Program-made: the position numbers and the translations under genes | The notes under the pieces: generated by a model | What the model was told of the DNA's origin: nothing | Database searches by the model: none | The model's input: the letters and a program-made list of their open reading frames with translations, nothing else | In this document: in pieces, positions 1 to 6,589 of the stretch | How positions within the stretch are numbered: the first letter of the stretch is position 1 | Layout of the letters: every line of letters begins with the position of its first letter | DNA from: Cecembia lonarensis LW9 | GTDB lineage: Bacteria; Bacteroidota; Bacteroidia; Cytophagales; Cyclobacteriaceae | Reading direction: 5' to 3' | Assembly: GCF_000298295.1 (NCBI RefSeq) | Contig: NZ_AMGM01000044.1 | Coordinates: 1 to 36,711, forward strand | DNA length: 36,711 nucleotides

Positions 1-61
1 AACCCATTCTTCATTCCTAATTCTTCATTCTACATTTCCAGCCCTACAACCTGGCCCCTCA

Positions 62-571
62 CTAAATCAGTCCACTGGACTGATTCTTAACGTTCGGTCC
101 TCTTTTTACTTGGCTCTTATTTTCCTGTCCTACATTCTCAACCCTCACTCCCCAAACCCCCATCCCCAAAACCACCACATTAAACCCCAGATGCTCCCAC
201 CAGCCTAAACTGTCCAACACCCCTCCACAGCTACAGGGAACCCTGCCAAATACCCTAGTAAGTACCAAAGCGATGTAGGCAGTAAATAAAGCCATCAAGA
301 TCACCGACAACCACAGTCCCCAAGACCTCCACCTGGACACCAAGAGCATCATCGCCACCATAACCTCCAATGGAGGAAGCCCATATAAAATCACCTCCGC
401 CATCCATACAGGAAATACCTGATTGTACAAAGCAGCCTTAGTCCCATGCCAGTCCAACCATTTGCTAAGTCCTGTATAGGCAAACATCGCCGCCAGAAAC
501 AGGCAAACTACCTCAAGTTTCCAAGTAGTGGCATACGGTTTATTTTTCACATTACTGATGGATTGTCCCAT
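62..571 (-). CDS. MauE/DoxX-like redox-associated membrane protein
   Basis: The 169-aa product has about four hydrophobic segments (roughly residues 18-36, 53-78, 84-104 and 126-143) and a CSCGG motif at residues 113-117 followed by a GWWEH-type segment. This matches the MauE/DoxX-like membrane proteins common in Bacteroidota, which are thought to pass electrons or handle disulfides in the inner membrane; the exact partner is unknown. The ATG start fits the first membrane segment. It is divergent from the Crp-like gene to its right, with 120 bp between the starts. Oddity: the last 20-25 residues are polar and are encoded by repeat DNA that occurs elsewhere in the window (about 65-125), so the native C-terminus was probably replaced. 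The family call is firm; the cellular role is not. Confidence 0.8.
   Translation of the reverse strand: MGQSISNVKNKPYATTWKLEVVCLFLAAMFAYTGLSKWLDWHGTKAALYNQVFPVWMAEVILYGLPPLEVMVAMMLLVSRWRSWGLWLSVILMALFTAYIALVLTRVFGRVPCSCGGVLDSLGWWEHLGFNVVVLGMGVWGVRVENVGQENKSQVKRGPNVKNQSSGLI
65..85. repeat. Palindrome inside the 3' end of the MauE-like gene
   Basis: Two perfect 10-bp arms (65-74 and 76-85) with a 1-nt centre. It is the variable core of a repeat unit whose flanks recur near 1858-1943, 5488-5600, 8510-8570 and 11365-11450. The neighbouring sequence up to about 125 (ending in the shared ACTTGGCTCTTA stretch) also recurs at about 5584-5610. The unit overlaps the stop codon and last codons of the membrane-protein gene. 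Confidence 0.7.
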
Positions 572-691
572 AAAATTTAGCCTTTAAGTAGAACTAAATT
601 AGGAACTTGTATATCGAAGCCCCAAAACACATGTGGCAAAAGTCACCTAAAGGAAATTTGTGATTTTTACCCCCCTTTTCTAAAAAAAATA
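572..691. promoter_or_regulatory. Divergent intergenic region between the MauE-like and Crp-like genes
   Basis: This 120-bp spacer must hold the promoters of both divergent genes. I see a TCAC/GTGA inverted pair at about 645-665 with a 13-nt spacer, which could be a regulator site, but it is short and may be chance. No clear Bacteroidota -7 element is obvious. If the Crp-like protein really starts at 803, the control region is longer. Confidence 0.35.
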
Positions 692-1402
692 GTGCTTAAA
701 AAACCAAATCTGTCGCTTTTTTTAAGCCAAATTCCAAAAAGTCCCAAATGGAACCTGCCTACTCGCAACTTCTTGTTTAAATTATGGCAAAATCGTTTCT
801 CCATGGTACTGTACAAAAGAAGGCTTCAGCTAAGAATGTATATGCTCCATCACAAACTGCCCTTGGACCCCTTATGCCGTTCCATGTTGGAATATGCTTT
901 GCCTTTCAATTTCAAAAATGGCGAAACCATCAGGATACCAGGCAATAAAGAAATGATCTACTTTATCAATAAAGGACAGGTGATTGCCTATTCCAAATCC
1001 AATCATTTTCAATCCTGGCTAAGGTTGATCGGGCCGGATAGTCTCTTTTATGATTTTCAAATAGACCCCGAACACAGACTTCAGGCCCTCGAATGGCAAG
1101 CGCTAAGTCAGTTGGAGATCCTTGCCATTCCCTTTCAGGCCCTCCAGTCCAATATGCTCAATTTCCCAAAACAATGGGGTAAACTCATCAACCACCTACA
1201 TCAAATAGAACTTGACAGGATCGAACACTTGGCCAATCTCCACGCATTAAAAAACACAGATAAAGTGGATTACATGGAAAACCACCTCCCCCATATCCTC
1301 CTACAAACCAAGTATGATTTTGCTGCAAAATTTTTGGGCATGAGCAGGGAATCACTCACCCGGATAATCAGTAAAAAAAATCACTTGCCTTCTATTTTTT
1401 AA
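692..1402 (+). CDS. Crp/Fnr-like transcriptional regulator
   Basis: The product has a cyclic-nucleotide-binding-type beta-roll (about residues 55-150, with the IYFINKG strand-turn) followed by a Crp-type winged helix-turn-helix near the C-terminus; the recognition helix is around AAKFLGMSRESLTRI. I do not see the Arg/Glu pair of a classical cAMP pocket, so the ligand is unknown. The given start is GTG and yields 236 aa, which is long for the family. ATG codons at 803 (199 aa), 836 and 842 give more usual lengths, so the first 37-50 residues may not be translated. A CTGTCGCTTTTTTT string just inside the GTG-start reading frame recurs twice downstream of the gene. It lies upstream of, and in the same direction as, the Crp-terpene synthase fusion, from which a 0.6-kb repeat insertion separates it. 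Confidence 0.8.
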   Translation: MLKKPNLSLFLSQIPKSPKWNLPTRNFLFKLWQNRFSMVLYKRRLQLRMYMLHHKLPLDPLCRSMLEYALPFNFKNGETIRIPGNKEMIYFINKGQVIAYSKSNHFQSWLRLIGPDSLFYDFQIDPEHRLQALEWQALSQLEILAIPFQALQSNMLNFPKQWGKLINHLHQIELDRIEHLANLHALKNTDKVDYMENHLPHILLQTKYDFAAKFLGMSRESLTRIISKKNHLPSIF

Positions 1403-1432
1403 GCATTTCTCAACAAAACCTGTCGCTTTTTT
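1384..1432. repeat. 49-bp direct repeat, left copy
   Basis: Identical to 2014-2062 over 49 bp; similarity continues imperfectly for about 10 more bases. It covers the last codons and stop of the Crp-like gene and the start of its 3' flank. The two copies bracket a 0.58-kb block of composite repeat. Confidence 0.85.
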
Positions 1433-1443
1433 TACCGTTTTCC

Positions 1444-1800
1444 GTTGTCCCGCGGTTGCACCGTGGGATCACGGTTGGTGAGCTTGTCGAACCACTGGTA
1501 TCTGAGCTTTCAGCTCTTTTTTAACCGCAATGCACCCAAAGTTTTTCGCAATGTGCGCCAACCTTCATGATGAAAAGTTCAACCTTACCAAGCTACTCAT
1601 TCTTCACTTTTCATTCATCATTCTACATTATCACACCTCATCCATCGGTGGTTAAATTCAACTCCTACCGGAGTTGGGCGGACAGGGGACATAAAACCGG
1701 CTTCAGCCACCGGGTTGTACCCGGGGTAAATAACCTTCGGTATTGGACGCCTTCTGCGTCCTGATCCCCATACAGAACAAGACCTCCGAACCATCCAAGT
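1444..1800. repeat. Composite palindromic repeat, full copy A
   Basis: First of three full copies (others about 5030-5412 and 6590-6985). In order it holds: a GC-rich hairpin at 1447-1469; a GAGCTTTCAGCTC hairpin followed by a T-run, like a weak terminator; a pyrimidine-rich stretch (about 1597-1650); a CAACTCC/GGAGTTG hairpin; a CCGGGT/ACCCGG hairpin; and a GGACGC/GCGTCC hairpin. Reading frames through it encode only low-complexity peptides and are not genes. No terminal repeats or transposase are present, so it is non-autonomous if mobile. Confidence 0.75.
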
Positions 1801-1857
1801 TCCAAACACAAACCTTTTCCCTTTTCCTTTTTACTTGGCTCTTATTTTCCCACCCTG

Positions 1858-1943
1858 CATCCTGGCTCTGAGCTACCCCGTCCCGATAATTATCGGGATT
1901 CGGGGGTCCAAAAGGACATTTTCTTGACGCTCAGTCCTCTTGG
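1858..1943. repeat. Palindrome-cored repeat unit (CCCGATAATTATCGGG type)
   Basis: Nearly identical to 11365-11450, about 9.5 kb away. The core is a perfect 18-nt palindrome at 1881-1898, nested in a wider CCCCG/CGGGG pair. The flanks (CTGGCTCTGAGCTA on the left, TTCTTGACGCTCAGTCCTC on the right) resemble those of other units in the window that carry different palindromes. Confidence 0.75.
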
Positions 1944-2013
1944 CTCTTAAATCATTCCTCATTCTACATTTCAAACTCATCACTAATCACTCATCACTCA
2001 TCACTCACCCCCC

Positions 2014-2062
2014 CTTGCCTTCTATTTTTTAAGCATTTCTCAACAAAACCTGTCGCTTTTTT
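2014..2062. repeat. 49-bp direct repeat, right copy
   Basis: Second copy of the sequence at 1384-1432. It contains a useless duplicate of the last codons and stop of the Crp-like gene, and it runs into AT-rich DNA that looks like the native region upstream of the fusion gene. This is what a long target-site duplication or a recombination scar would leave. Confidence 0.85.
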
Positions 2063-2094
2063 CACCATTTTCTAGACTTTTTCACCAAAAACTA

Positions 2095-2126
2095 TTGACT
2101 TATTTATTTTTAATTTTATAGATTTA
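2095..2126 (+). promoter_or_regulatory. Possible Bacteroidota-type promoter
   Basis: A TTG at 2095-2097 and a TAGATTTA at 2119-2126, separated by 21 nt, loosely match the Bacteroidota pattern (TTG, about 20 nt, TAnnTTTG). The last base of the -7 element differs from consensus. It would leave a leader of about 130 nt before the start at 2260. Confidence 0.25.
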
Positions 2127-2186
2127 ATCAATTAGTTTCTTTTTCACCTTATTGAACTGACACATTTAGGGAATTTCTAAAAAGTG

Positions 2187-2215
2187 GTCAAAGGCTTATT
2201 TCATAACCCTTTGAC
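2187..2215. promoter_or_regulatory. Inverted repeat, candidate operator upstream of the fusion gene
   Basis: Perfect 8-bp arms GTCAAAGG (2187-2194) and CCTTTGAC (2208-2215) with a 13-nt spacer, so the arm centres are 21 bp apart, about two helical turns. It lies 44 bp before the start codon. A dimeric Crp-like protein, either the one at 692-1402 or the fusion protein itself, could bind it; this is inference from position and symmetry. Confidence 0.45.
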
Positions 2216-2259
2216 AAGCTTTAATAGATTGTTTAACCGTTTGCTAAATGTGAAAGACT

Positions 2260-3807
2260 ATGAAAAAAAGCAATGAGCTGTTGTCTGAATTGAAAGAAAT
2301 TCTGGATAACATACAACACCTTCCGATGGAGATTTATCAGAAATTAAACCAATTGGCCTCTGTGCACATTTTTAAAAAAAATGAGGTCATTAGAGAAAAA
2401 GACTTACCCGAAAATGAAGCCCACTTTGTCATTGAAGGATCCTTGGCCCTTTTTGAAGAAGATAAAATCATCAGACCATTCTTCAAAGGACAGATAGCCT
2501 TTGACGCAGAAGCTTTCTACCAAAACAAAGCCAGCAAATATAAGATGATGGCCATATGTGAAACAATAACTTTCGCAGTATCAAAAGACAAGGAACAGCT
2601 TATACTGGATAAGCTCCCGGAACTTTCAGAACTCTCTAAGGTCCTTAAGAAAAAGTCAAAGGAGGACGATGATCATTGGTTGAAAATCTCCCAAATGCAC
2701 TACAAAGATGCCATTCCCCTACTCAGAGAAAAACTGGGAGAAAACCTAAGCGTCCTGTCACGGAAACATATTGGCGACATCACCGGGGTAAACCCGAGAA
2801 CCATTGACCGTTTCAACAAAAAAATATTCCTGAACAAAAAAAGCTTGGTCATCAAAACAAGAAATCGGCAAATCTTTAATTACCCCTTCGCCTCCGAAAT
2901 ACATCCTGACCATGAATTTGTTTCCAACCTCAATTGGGATTGGTTGGGAAAGATGAAATTACTCACACATAACAGGGACAAGGCCAAATTCCAAAAAATG
3001 CAACTTCACGCCCTGGCATGCAGACTTTTCCCCGAAGCCAGCTTTGAAGCAGTCAATTGGATTTCCAAATTATATGTGCTCTTCTTCTTAATGGATGATT
3101 ACACCGATAAACTCCCCATTGGCAAAAAGGCGGAATTTTGGATGGGAGCCCTCAATTACCTGCTAAGCTTGACTTTAAATCTGCCCTCGAGTACTGAAGT
3201 GGATATCCCTGATACTTTTAAAAAATCCATCAAGTATCTCTTAAACAATTTGAAAATCCATGCATCAGACCAAAGCCTCAGCCATATTAAAGCAGGATGG
3301 GCGACCTACTTCAAATCATGTATCTGGGAAGCCACCAATGTGGACCTGATGAAAGTTCCGGATATGGACCAGTACTTATTACAAAGACCATTGTTTTCAG
3401 GAGGCCATCTTTCCCTCCAATTGATCCCTTTTACCATGGAAGATAGCCACCCGCATATTTACAAAGTATGGCCTAGCTTACAGGAGTATGTAAAATTGGC
3501 CTCCCAGCTGATCTTTATTTCCAATGACCTGCTTTCGTTTGAAAAAGAGAAGAAACTCAAAGATCCCCACAACTTGGTGCAGCTTTATATGCTTCATTTT
3601 GGCTATACGGAAGAAGAGGCAAAGAAGCAGGTACTTTCCATTCATGACCAAACATTGCTGGACTTCCTAAAATTAGATAGGCAGTATTTGGAGAGTTATT
3701 TTCCGGAAAATCAAATTCTGTTAAATACCATCAAAAAAATCAAATACCAAGTGGCTGGTGCGGTGGCATGGTCCGTCAAAGACACCCTCCGGTATACTGA
3801 TTTTTAA
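2260..3807 (+). CDS. Crp-like regulator fused to class I terpene synthase
   Basis: 515 aa, two parts. Residues about 25-145 form a cNMP-binding-type beta-roll (HFVIEG turn at 55-60) and about 155-192 a Crp-type helix-turn-helix (HIGDITGVNPRTIDRF). Residues about 210-515 are a full bacterial class I terpene cyclase: aspartate-rich DDYTD at 279-283, pyrophosphate-sensor Arg376 exactly 46 residues before the NSE triad, NDLLSFEKE at 422-430 (all Mg-binding positions present), and the closing RY pair at 511-512. Spacing matches characterised sesquiterpene/monoterpene cyclases, so it should ionise a linear prenyl diphosphate (likely FPP or GPP) and cyclise it; the product cannot be predicted. The sensor half lacks the classical cAMP-pocket Arg. 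No prenyltransferase, P450 or other terpene gene is adjacent. One uninterrupted frame, ATG start, no sign of a chimeric assembly. Confidence 0.93.
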   Translation: MKKSNELLSELKEILDNIQHLPMEIYQKLNQLASVHIFKKNEVIREKDLPENEAHFVIEGSLALFEEDKIIRPFFKGQIAFDAEAFYQNKASKYKMMAICETITFAVSKDKEQLILDKLPELSELSKVLKKKSKEDDDHWLKISQMHYKDAIPLLREKLGENLSVLSRKHIGDITGVNPRTIDRFNKKIFLNKKSLVIKTRNRQIFNYPFASEIHPDHEFVSNLNWDWLGKMKLLTHNRDKAKFQKMQLHALACRLFPEASFEAVNWISKLYVLFFLMDDYTDKLPIGKKAEFWMGALNYLLSLTLNLPSSTEVDIPDTFKKSIKYLLNNLKIHASDQSLSHIKAGWATYFKSCIWEATNVDLMKVPDMDQYLLQRPLFSGGHLSLQLIPFTMEDSHPHIYKVWPSLQEYVKLASQLIFISNDLLSFEKEKKLKDPHNLVQLYMLHFGYTEEEAKKQVLSIHDQTLLDFLKLDRQYLESYFPENQILLNTIKKIKYQVAGAVAWSVKDTLRYTDF

Positions 3808-4252
3808 TTCTACATCAATACTTGGTATAATTGATGCCATTTTTATTAAGAAGTAAAGCATCATTAAATTGAAATTAAAAATGAAATATTTAATCGCTCG
3901 ATTAAATGTGGCTTTATATTCTTTAAAAATGATTCATCTAGGACTACGAATTTTACTGAAACTACAAATGACTTAGAAGAGCAGCGGCGGACTGACGACG
4001 GTGCGGGCCGGCTCCGGCCTTGTGCGCGGATAGGATTCCGTCGTCTTGATCTTTTTGGTTACTTTTTGTATCAAGACAAAAAGTAACTAAAGGGTTGGGA
4101 CGGTTAAAACCCCTTCTTGGTCTGAATTTATTTATGGGTTAAAATTCATCTATTAACTAAGATTGGATTTGAAAACAGCTGGTAAAGCGATATTTATTGA
4201 ACAAAAGTTCAAAGAAAGACCGATATGTTTACTTACTTTTTCAGCACAGATC
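3808..4252. other. Gene-free gap with structured element
   Basis: 445 bp. The first 160 bp are AT-rich with no recognisable gene or strong terminator after the fusion gene. The structured element at 3988-4087 follows, then about 160 bp leading to the small gene at 4253, within which a TTG-started extension of that gene (from 4163) is possible but unlikely. Confidence 0.6.
3988..4087. repeat. Structured double-hairpin element
   Basis: Three nested or adjacent inverted repeats: GACGACGG (3994-4001) with CCGTCGTC (4038-4045) enclosing GGCCGG-CT-CCGGCC (4006-4019); then a perfect 12-bp stem at 4058-4069 and 4076-4087 around ATCAAG. The GC-rich first part contrasts with the AT-rich surroundings. 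From memory, similar sequences are frequent between genes in Bacteroidota genomes. It precedes the small conserved gene at 4253. Confidence 0.6.
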
Positions 4253-4444
4253 ATGAACAGGAAGCGATGTGTCATATACCCAAAAGATATCCAAAGGATG
4301 ACTGACAAATCAGAGCGGTATTCCCAGGATCTACTGCATAAAATCAGGATTTATTTCAATAAACAATCCCACCAATTCATTACCGTCAAGGAATTCTCCG
4401 AATTTTCCGGCATACCCCGGGATGAAATCGAATCTTACCTATAA
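4253..4444 (+). CDS. Small conserved protein with predicted helix-turn-helix-like fold
   Basis: 63 aa starting MNRKRCVIYPKDIQRMT and ending DEIESYL. This resembles a small Bacteroidota protein family with the same basic start (RKRxVIYPKDxQ), a central basic helix (residues about 20-36) and an acidic C-terminal helix; members are usually called hypothetical. The composition suggests nucleic-acid binding, but the function is not known. An upstream TTG at 4163 would give 93 aa, but the extra 30 residues look unrelated to the family, so I choose the ATG at 4253. No operon partner; repeats lie on both sides. Confidence 0.6.
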   Translation: MNRKRCVIYPKDIQRMTDKSERYSQDLLHKIRIYFNKQSHQFITVKEFSEFSGIPRDEIESYL

Positions 4445-4472
4445 ACCGCAGCGGATCTGGGCTGAACGGGAT

Positions 4473-4620
4473 TTCCCTGTTGTCCCGCGGCTGTGCCGCG
4501 GGACCATTGGTATTTGAGCTTTCAGCTCATTTTTTAACCGCAATGGACCCAAAGGTTTTCGCAAAGGATCGCAATCCTTATAATGAAAATTCAACCTTGC
4601 AAGCTCCCGTTCTTCATTTT
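4473..4620. repeat. Composite palindromic repeat, left-half copy
   Basis: Contains the GC hairpin with a perfect 10-bp stem and TGT loop (4482-4504), the GAGCTTTCAGCTC hairpin with T-run, and the start of the pyrimidine-rich part, then breaks off. It begins 30-40 bp after the small gene and could act as its terminator. Confidence 0.7.
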
Positions 4621-4706
4621 TCATTCATCCTTCTTCATCCTAAAGCGATCCGGTTTCATTTCGGCGGCATATTGCGAACGAACTTCTCAGGAGTTGCTTG
4701 TGCCGC

Positions 4707-4729
4707 CCTGCCTTTGCCGGTCAGGCAGG
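4707..4729. repeat. CCTGCCT mini-palindrome
   Basis: CCTGCCT and AGGCAGG arms around a 9-nt centre. Related mini-palindromes are inserted in other repeats at 5563-5583 and 8634-8653. Confidence 0.6.
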
Positions 4730-5029
4730 CTCTGGGATCGCGGTGACCGCATTTAACCCCAGGTTCCTACCCTCCCAATTGGCCATCGCATTGAACCTGG
4801 GGCTAATAAGGGTTCAGCCCTGTTGGGGCTGTTCTTTATCCATAGTCCTGTCTGTATTGAAAAAGAAAGGAGTGCATTTACAGCTCGGAATTAGTGAAAA
4901 TTAGTAAGCTCCGCGCCTAATTCTTTTTCCCTTGATGGCTTTGATCACAGAAAAACATAAAAATCACTAACCAACCTTAAATCAAACCAATTCGTGCAAT
5001 TAGTGTAATTCGTGGACTTAATATTTACC

Positions 5030-5412
5030 CCGTTGTCCCGTGGCTGTGCCGCGGGACCAGGGTTGGTGAGCCTGCCAAACAATGATTGGTTGGCCTGTCG
5101 AACCACTGGTATCTGAGCTTTCAGCTCATTTTTTAACCGCAATACACCCAAAGGTTTTCGCAATGGGAGCCAACCTTAATGATGAAAAATTCAACCTTAC
5201 CAAGCTACTCATTCTTCACTTTTCATTCATCATTCTACATTATCACACCTCATCCATCGGTGGTTAAATTCAACTCCTACCGGAGTTGGGCGGACCGTGT
5301 TCTTAAAACAGCTTCAACCACCGGGTTGTACCCGGGGTAAATAACCTTCGGTATTGGACGCCTTCTGCGTCCTGATCCCCATACAGAACAAGACCTCCGA
5401 ACCTTCCAAGCT
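5030..5412. repeat. Composite palindromic repeat, full copy B
   Basis: Same order of parts as copy A: GC hairpin at 5035-5057, T-run hairpin, pyrimidine-rich stretch, then the CAACTCC, CCGGGT and GGACGC hairpins. It also has an extra segment (about 5067-5098, CCTGCCAAACAATGATTGG) that copy A lacks and copy C has. Confidence 0.75.
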
Positions 5413-5487
5413 CCAACCCATTCTTCATTCCTAATTCTTCATTCTACATTTCCAGCTCTACATCCTGGCCCCTCACTAACCAACCCT

Positions 5488-5610
5488 TCATGCTGGCTCT
5501 TCGCTAAAATGATTCACAGAATCATTTTTTAACGCTCAGCCCTATTGGACTGATTCTTAACGCCTGCCTGGCGGACAGACAGGTTCGGTCCTCTTTTTAC
5601 TTGGCTCTTA
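5488..5610. repeat. Two fused palindrome-cored units with a nested mini-palindrome
   Basis: The first core is AAAATGATTC-ACA-GAATCATTTT followed by the shared right flank TTTAACGCTCAG. The second resembles the unit at 65-125, but a 21-nt mini-palindrome (5563-5583, CCTGCCTG...CAGACAGG) is inserted between its AACG and TTCGG, which are contiguous at 1-125. Confidence 0.65.
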
Positions 5611-5661
5611 AACTCATTCTTTACTTTTCATTCACTCCTCATTCTACATTACCAGCAAACC

Positions 5662-5727
5662 TTCCAAGCTCCAACCACGACAACTTGACAACCTGACAAC
5701 CACGAAATTCATTCCTCACTCCTCACT
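5662..5727. repeat. 66-bp exact repeat
   Basis: Identical to 9226-9291. It carries three GACAAC-type short tandem motifs and the CT-rich motif that fills much of the intergenic DNA. Confidence 0.75.
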
Positions 5728-5957
5728 CTTCACTCAACACTCTTCACTCAGCACTCTTCACTCTACATCCCTCATTCTACATTTCCAGCCCTACATAACC
5801 CGACCGTCCTCCGACCGTCCTCCGTCCGTACTCCGACCATTCGCCGACTTTTCGCTAAATTCCAAGAATTCATTGTACTTTACCAAGCGTCTCATTTTGG
5901 CGGTTCTCACCACTCTAAAAGCCATCAGATATAAACCAAAATCCAAACCCTTTCTTA

Positions 5958-6377
5958 TCAAAAAAATGCTTGAAACAGATCAATGGCCTGCTCCAAATCC
6001 TTTTTCCTCAAAGGCTTCTCAATAAACAGTTTCACCTCCTCAAAAGAATCCACCAATTCCCTATCCTGAAGTCTTACCGAACTGCTCAGTACCACCACCA
6101 TAAAAGTACTTTTTATCTCAGGAGGTAAATCCTTAAAAACCCTCAAAAATTCCCAACCGGTACATTGGGGCATGTACAGATCCAGAAAAATCAATGACTT
6201 TTGAAATAAGCCAGATTGCTTATGCTGAATGTAATCTAAGGCAGCCTTACCATTTTCAAAACATTGTAAGGATGAAGGCAAACCTGCTCTTTGGATAATG
6301 GTCTTATGAACCAAGTTCAATATGCCATCATCATCTACCAATAAAATCTCATCAGGGAAGAACCTTATGTCCAACAT
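5958..6377 (-). CDS. Receiver-only response regulator (copy 1)
   Basis: 139 aa, a single CheY-like receiver domain. Acidic pocket D15-D16-D17, phosphoacceptor D66 in IFLDLYMPQCTGWEF, the switch serine at about 98 (VVLSSS) and the conserved K121-P122 are all present, so it should accept phosphate from a histidine kinase, probably a hybrid kinase encoded elsewhere, and signal by protein contact since there is no output domain. No kinase is nearby. It stands alone between repeat blocks. Copy 2 differs by only three residues (D9E, L103P, R106W). ATG start; the length is normal for the family. Confidence 0.9.
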   Translation of the reverse strand: MLDIRFFPDEILLVDDDGILNLVHKTIIQRAGLPSSLQCFENGKAALDYIQHKQSGLFQKSLIFLDLYMPQCTGWEFLRVFKDLPPEIKSTFMVVVLSSSVRLQDRELVDSFEEVKLFIEKPLRKKDLEQAIDLFQAFF

Positions 6378-6493
6378 CTTTTTCTCAGATAATTTATAAA
6401 ATGCATTATTCGGTCTATAAATACTACTTATTCTTTAACCATTCAGGTTTAAAGAGTATTGATACTTTAAGCTAATAAAATTGATTTTCAAAC

Positions 6494-6521
6494 AAGGAGT
6501 TAGTGGGCCGTCTAACTCCTT
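6494..6521. other. Hairpin upstream of response regulator copy 1
   Basis: Perfect 9-bp arms (AAGGAGTTA / TAACTCCTT) with a 10-nt loop, about 120 bp before the regulator's start. Kept intact in copy 2 at 8124-8151. There is no U-run next to the stem, so it is not a clear terminator; it could be a leader structure or a protein site. Confidence 0.5.
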
Positions 6522-6589
6522 CGTGAATATATAAAAAAATCATTAGGTAAAGCGCATATGCCTTCAATTTTAACCCGCTGTCCCGCGGT

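Larger units (their letters stand above)
1403..2259. other. Repeat-filled gap between the Crp-like gene and the fusion gene
   Basis: 857 bp without a gene. It holds composite repeat copy A, a palindrome-cored unit (1858-1943), pyrimidine-rich filler (about 1950-2012), the right copy of the 49-bp direct repeat, and then about 200 bp of AT-rich, repeat-free DNA that is the likely native control region of the downstream gene. Confidence 0.7.
4445..5957. other. Repeat mosaic, no genes
   Basis: 1.5 kb made of repeats: left-half composite copy (4473-4620), a mini-palindrome (4707-4729), AACCTGGGGCTAATAAGGGTT-type short hairpins (about 4755-4840), a block shared with 7155-7270 and 8660-8780 (about 4895-5018), full composite copy B (5030-5412), palindrome-cored units (5488-5600) and CT-rich filler (5610-5790). 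Frames through it give only low-complexity peptides. Confidence 0.7.

Noticed and set aside
1567-1809. Small open frames on both strands in composite repeat A
   Set aside because: They translate hairpin and CT-rich repeat DNA (low-complexity Phe/Ser/His peptides) and recur wherever the repeat does.
1444-2012. Insertion sequence between the direct repeats
   Set aside because: No transposase and no terminal inverted repeats at the edges; described as a repeat insertion instead.
4480-5267. Several 60-90 codon frames
   Set aside because: All lie in repeat copies and share translated repeat peptides; no conserved protein features.
5610-5790. Short direct repeats that could suggest a CRISPR array
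   Set aside because: Motifs (CACTCTTCACTC, CATTCTACATT) are short, irregularly spaced and have no unique spacers; no cas genes.
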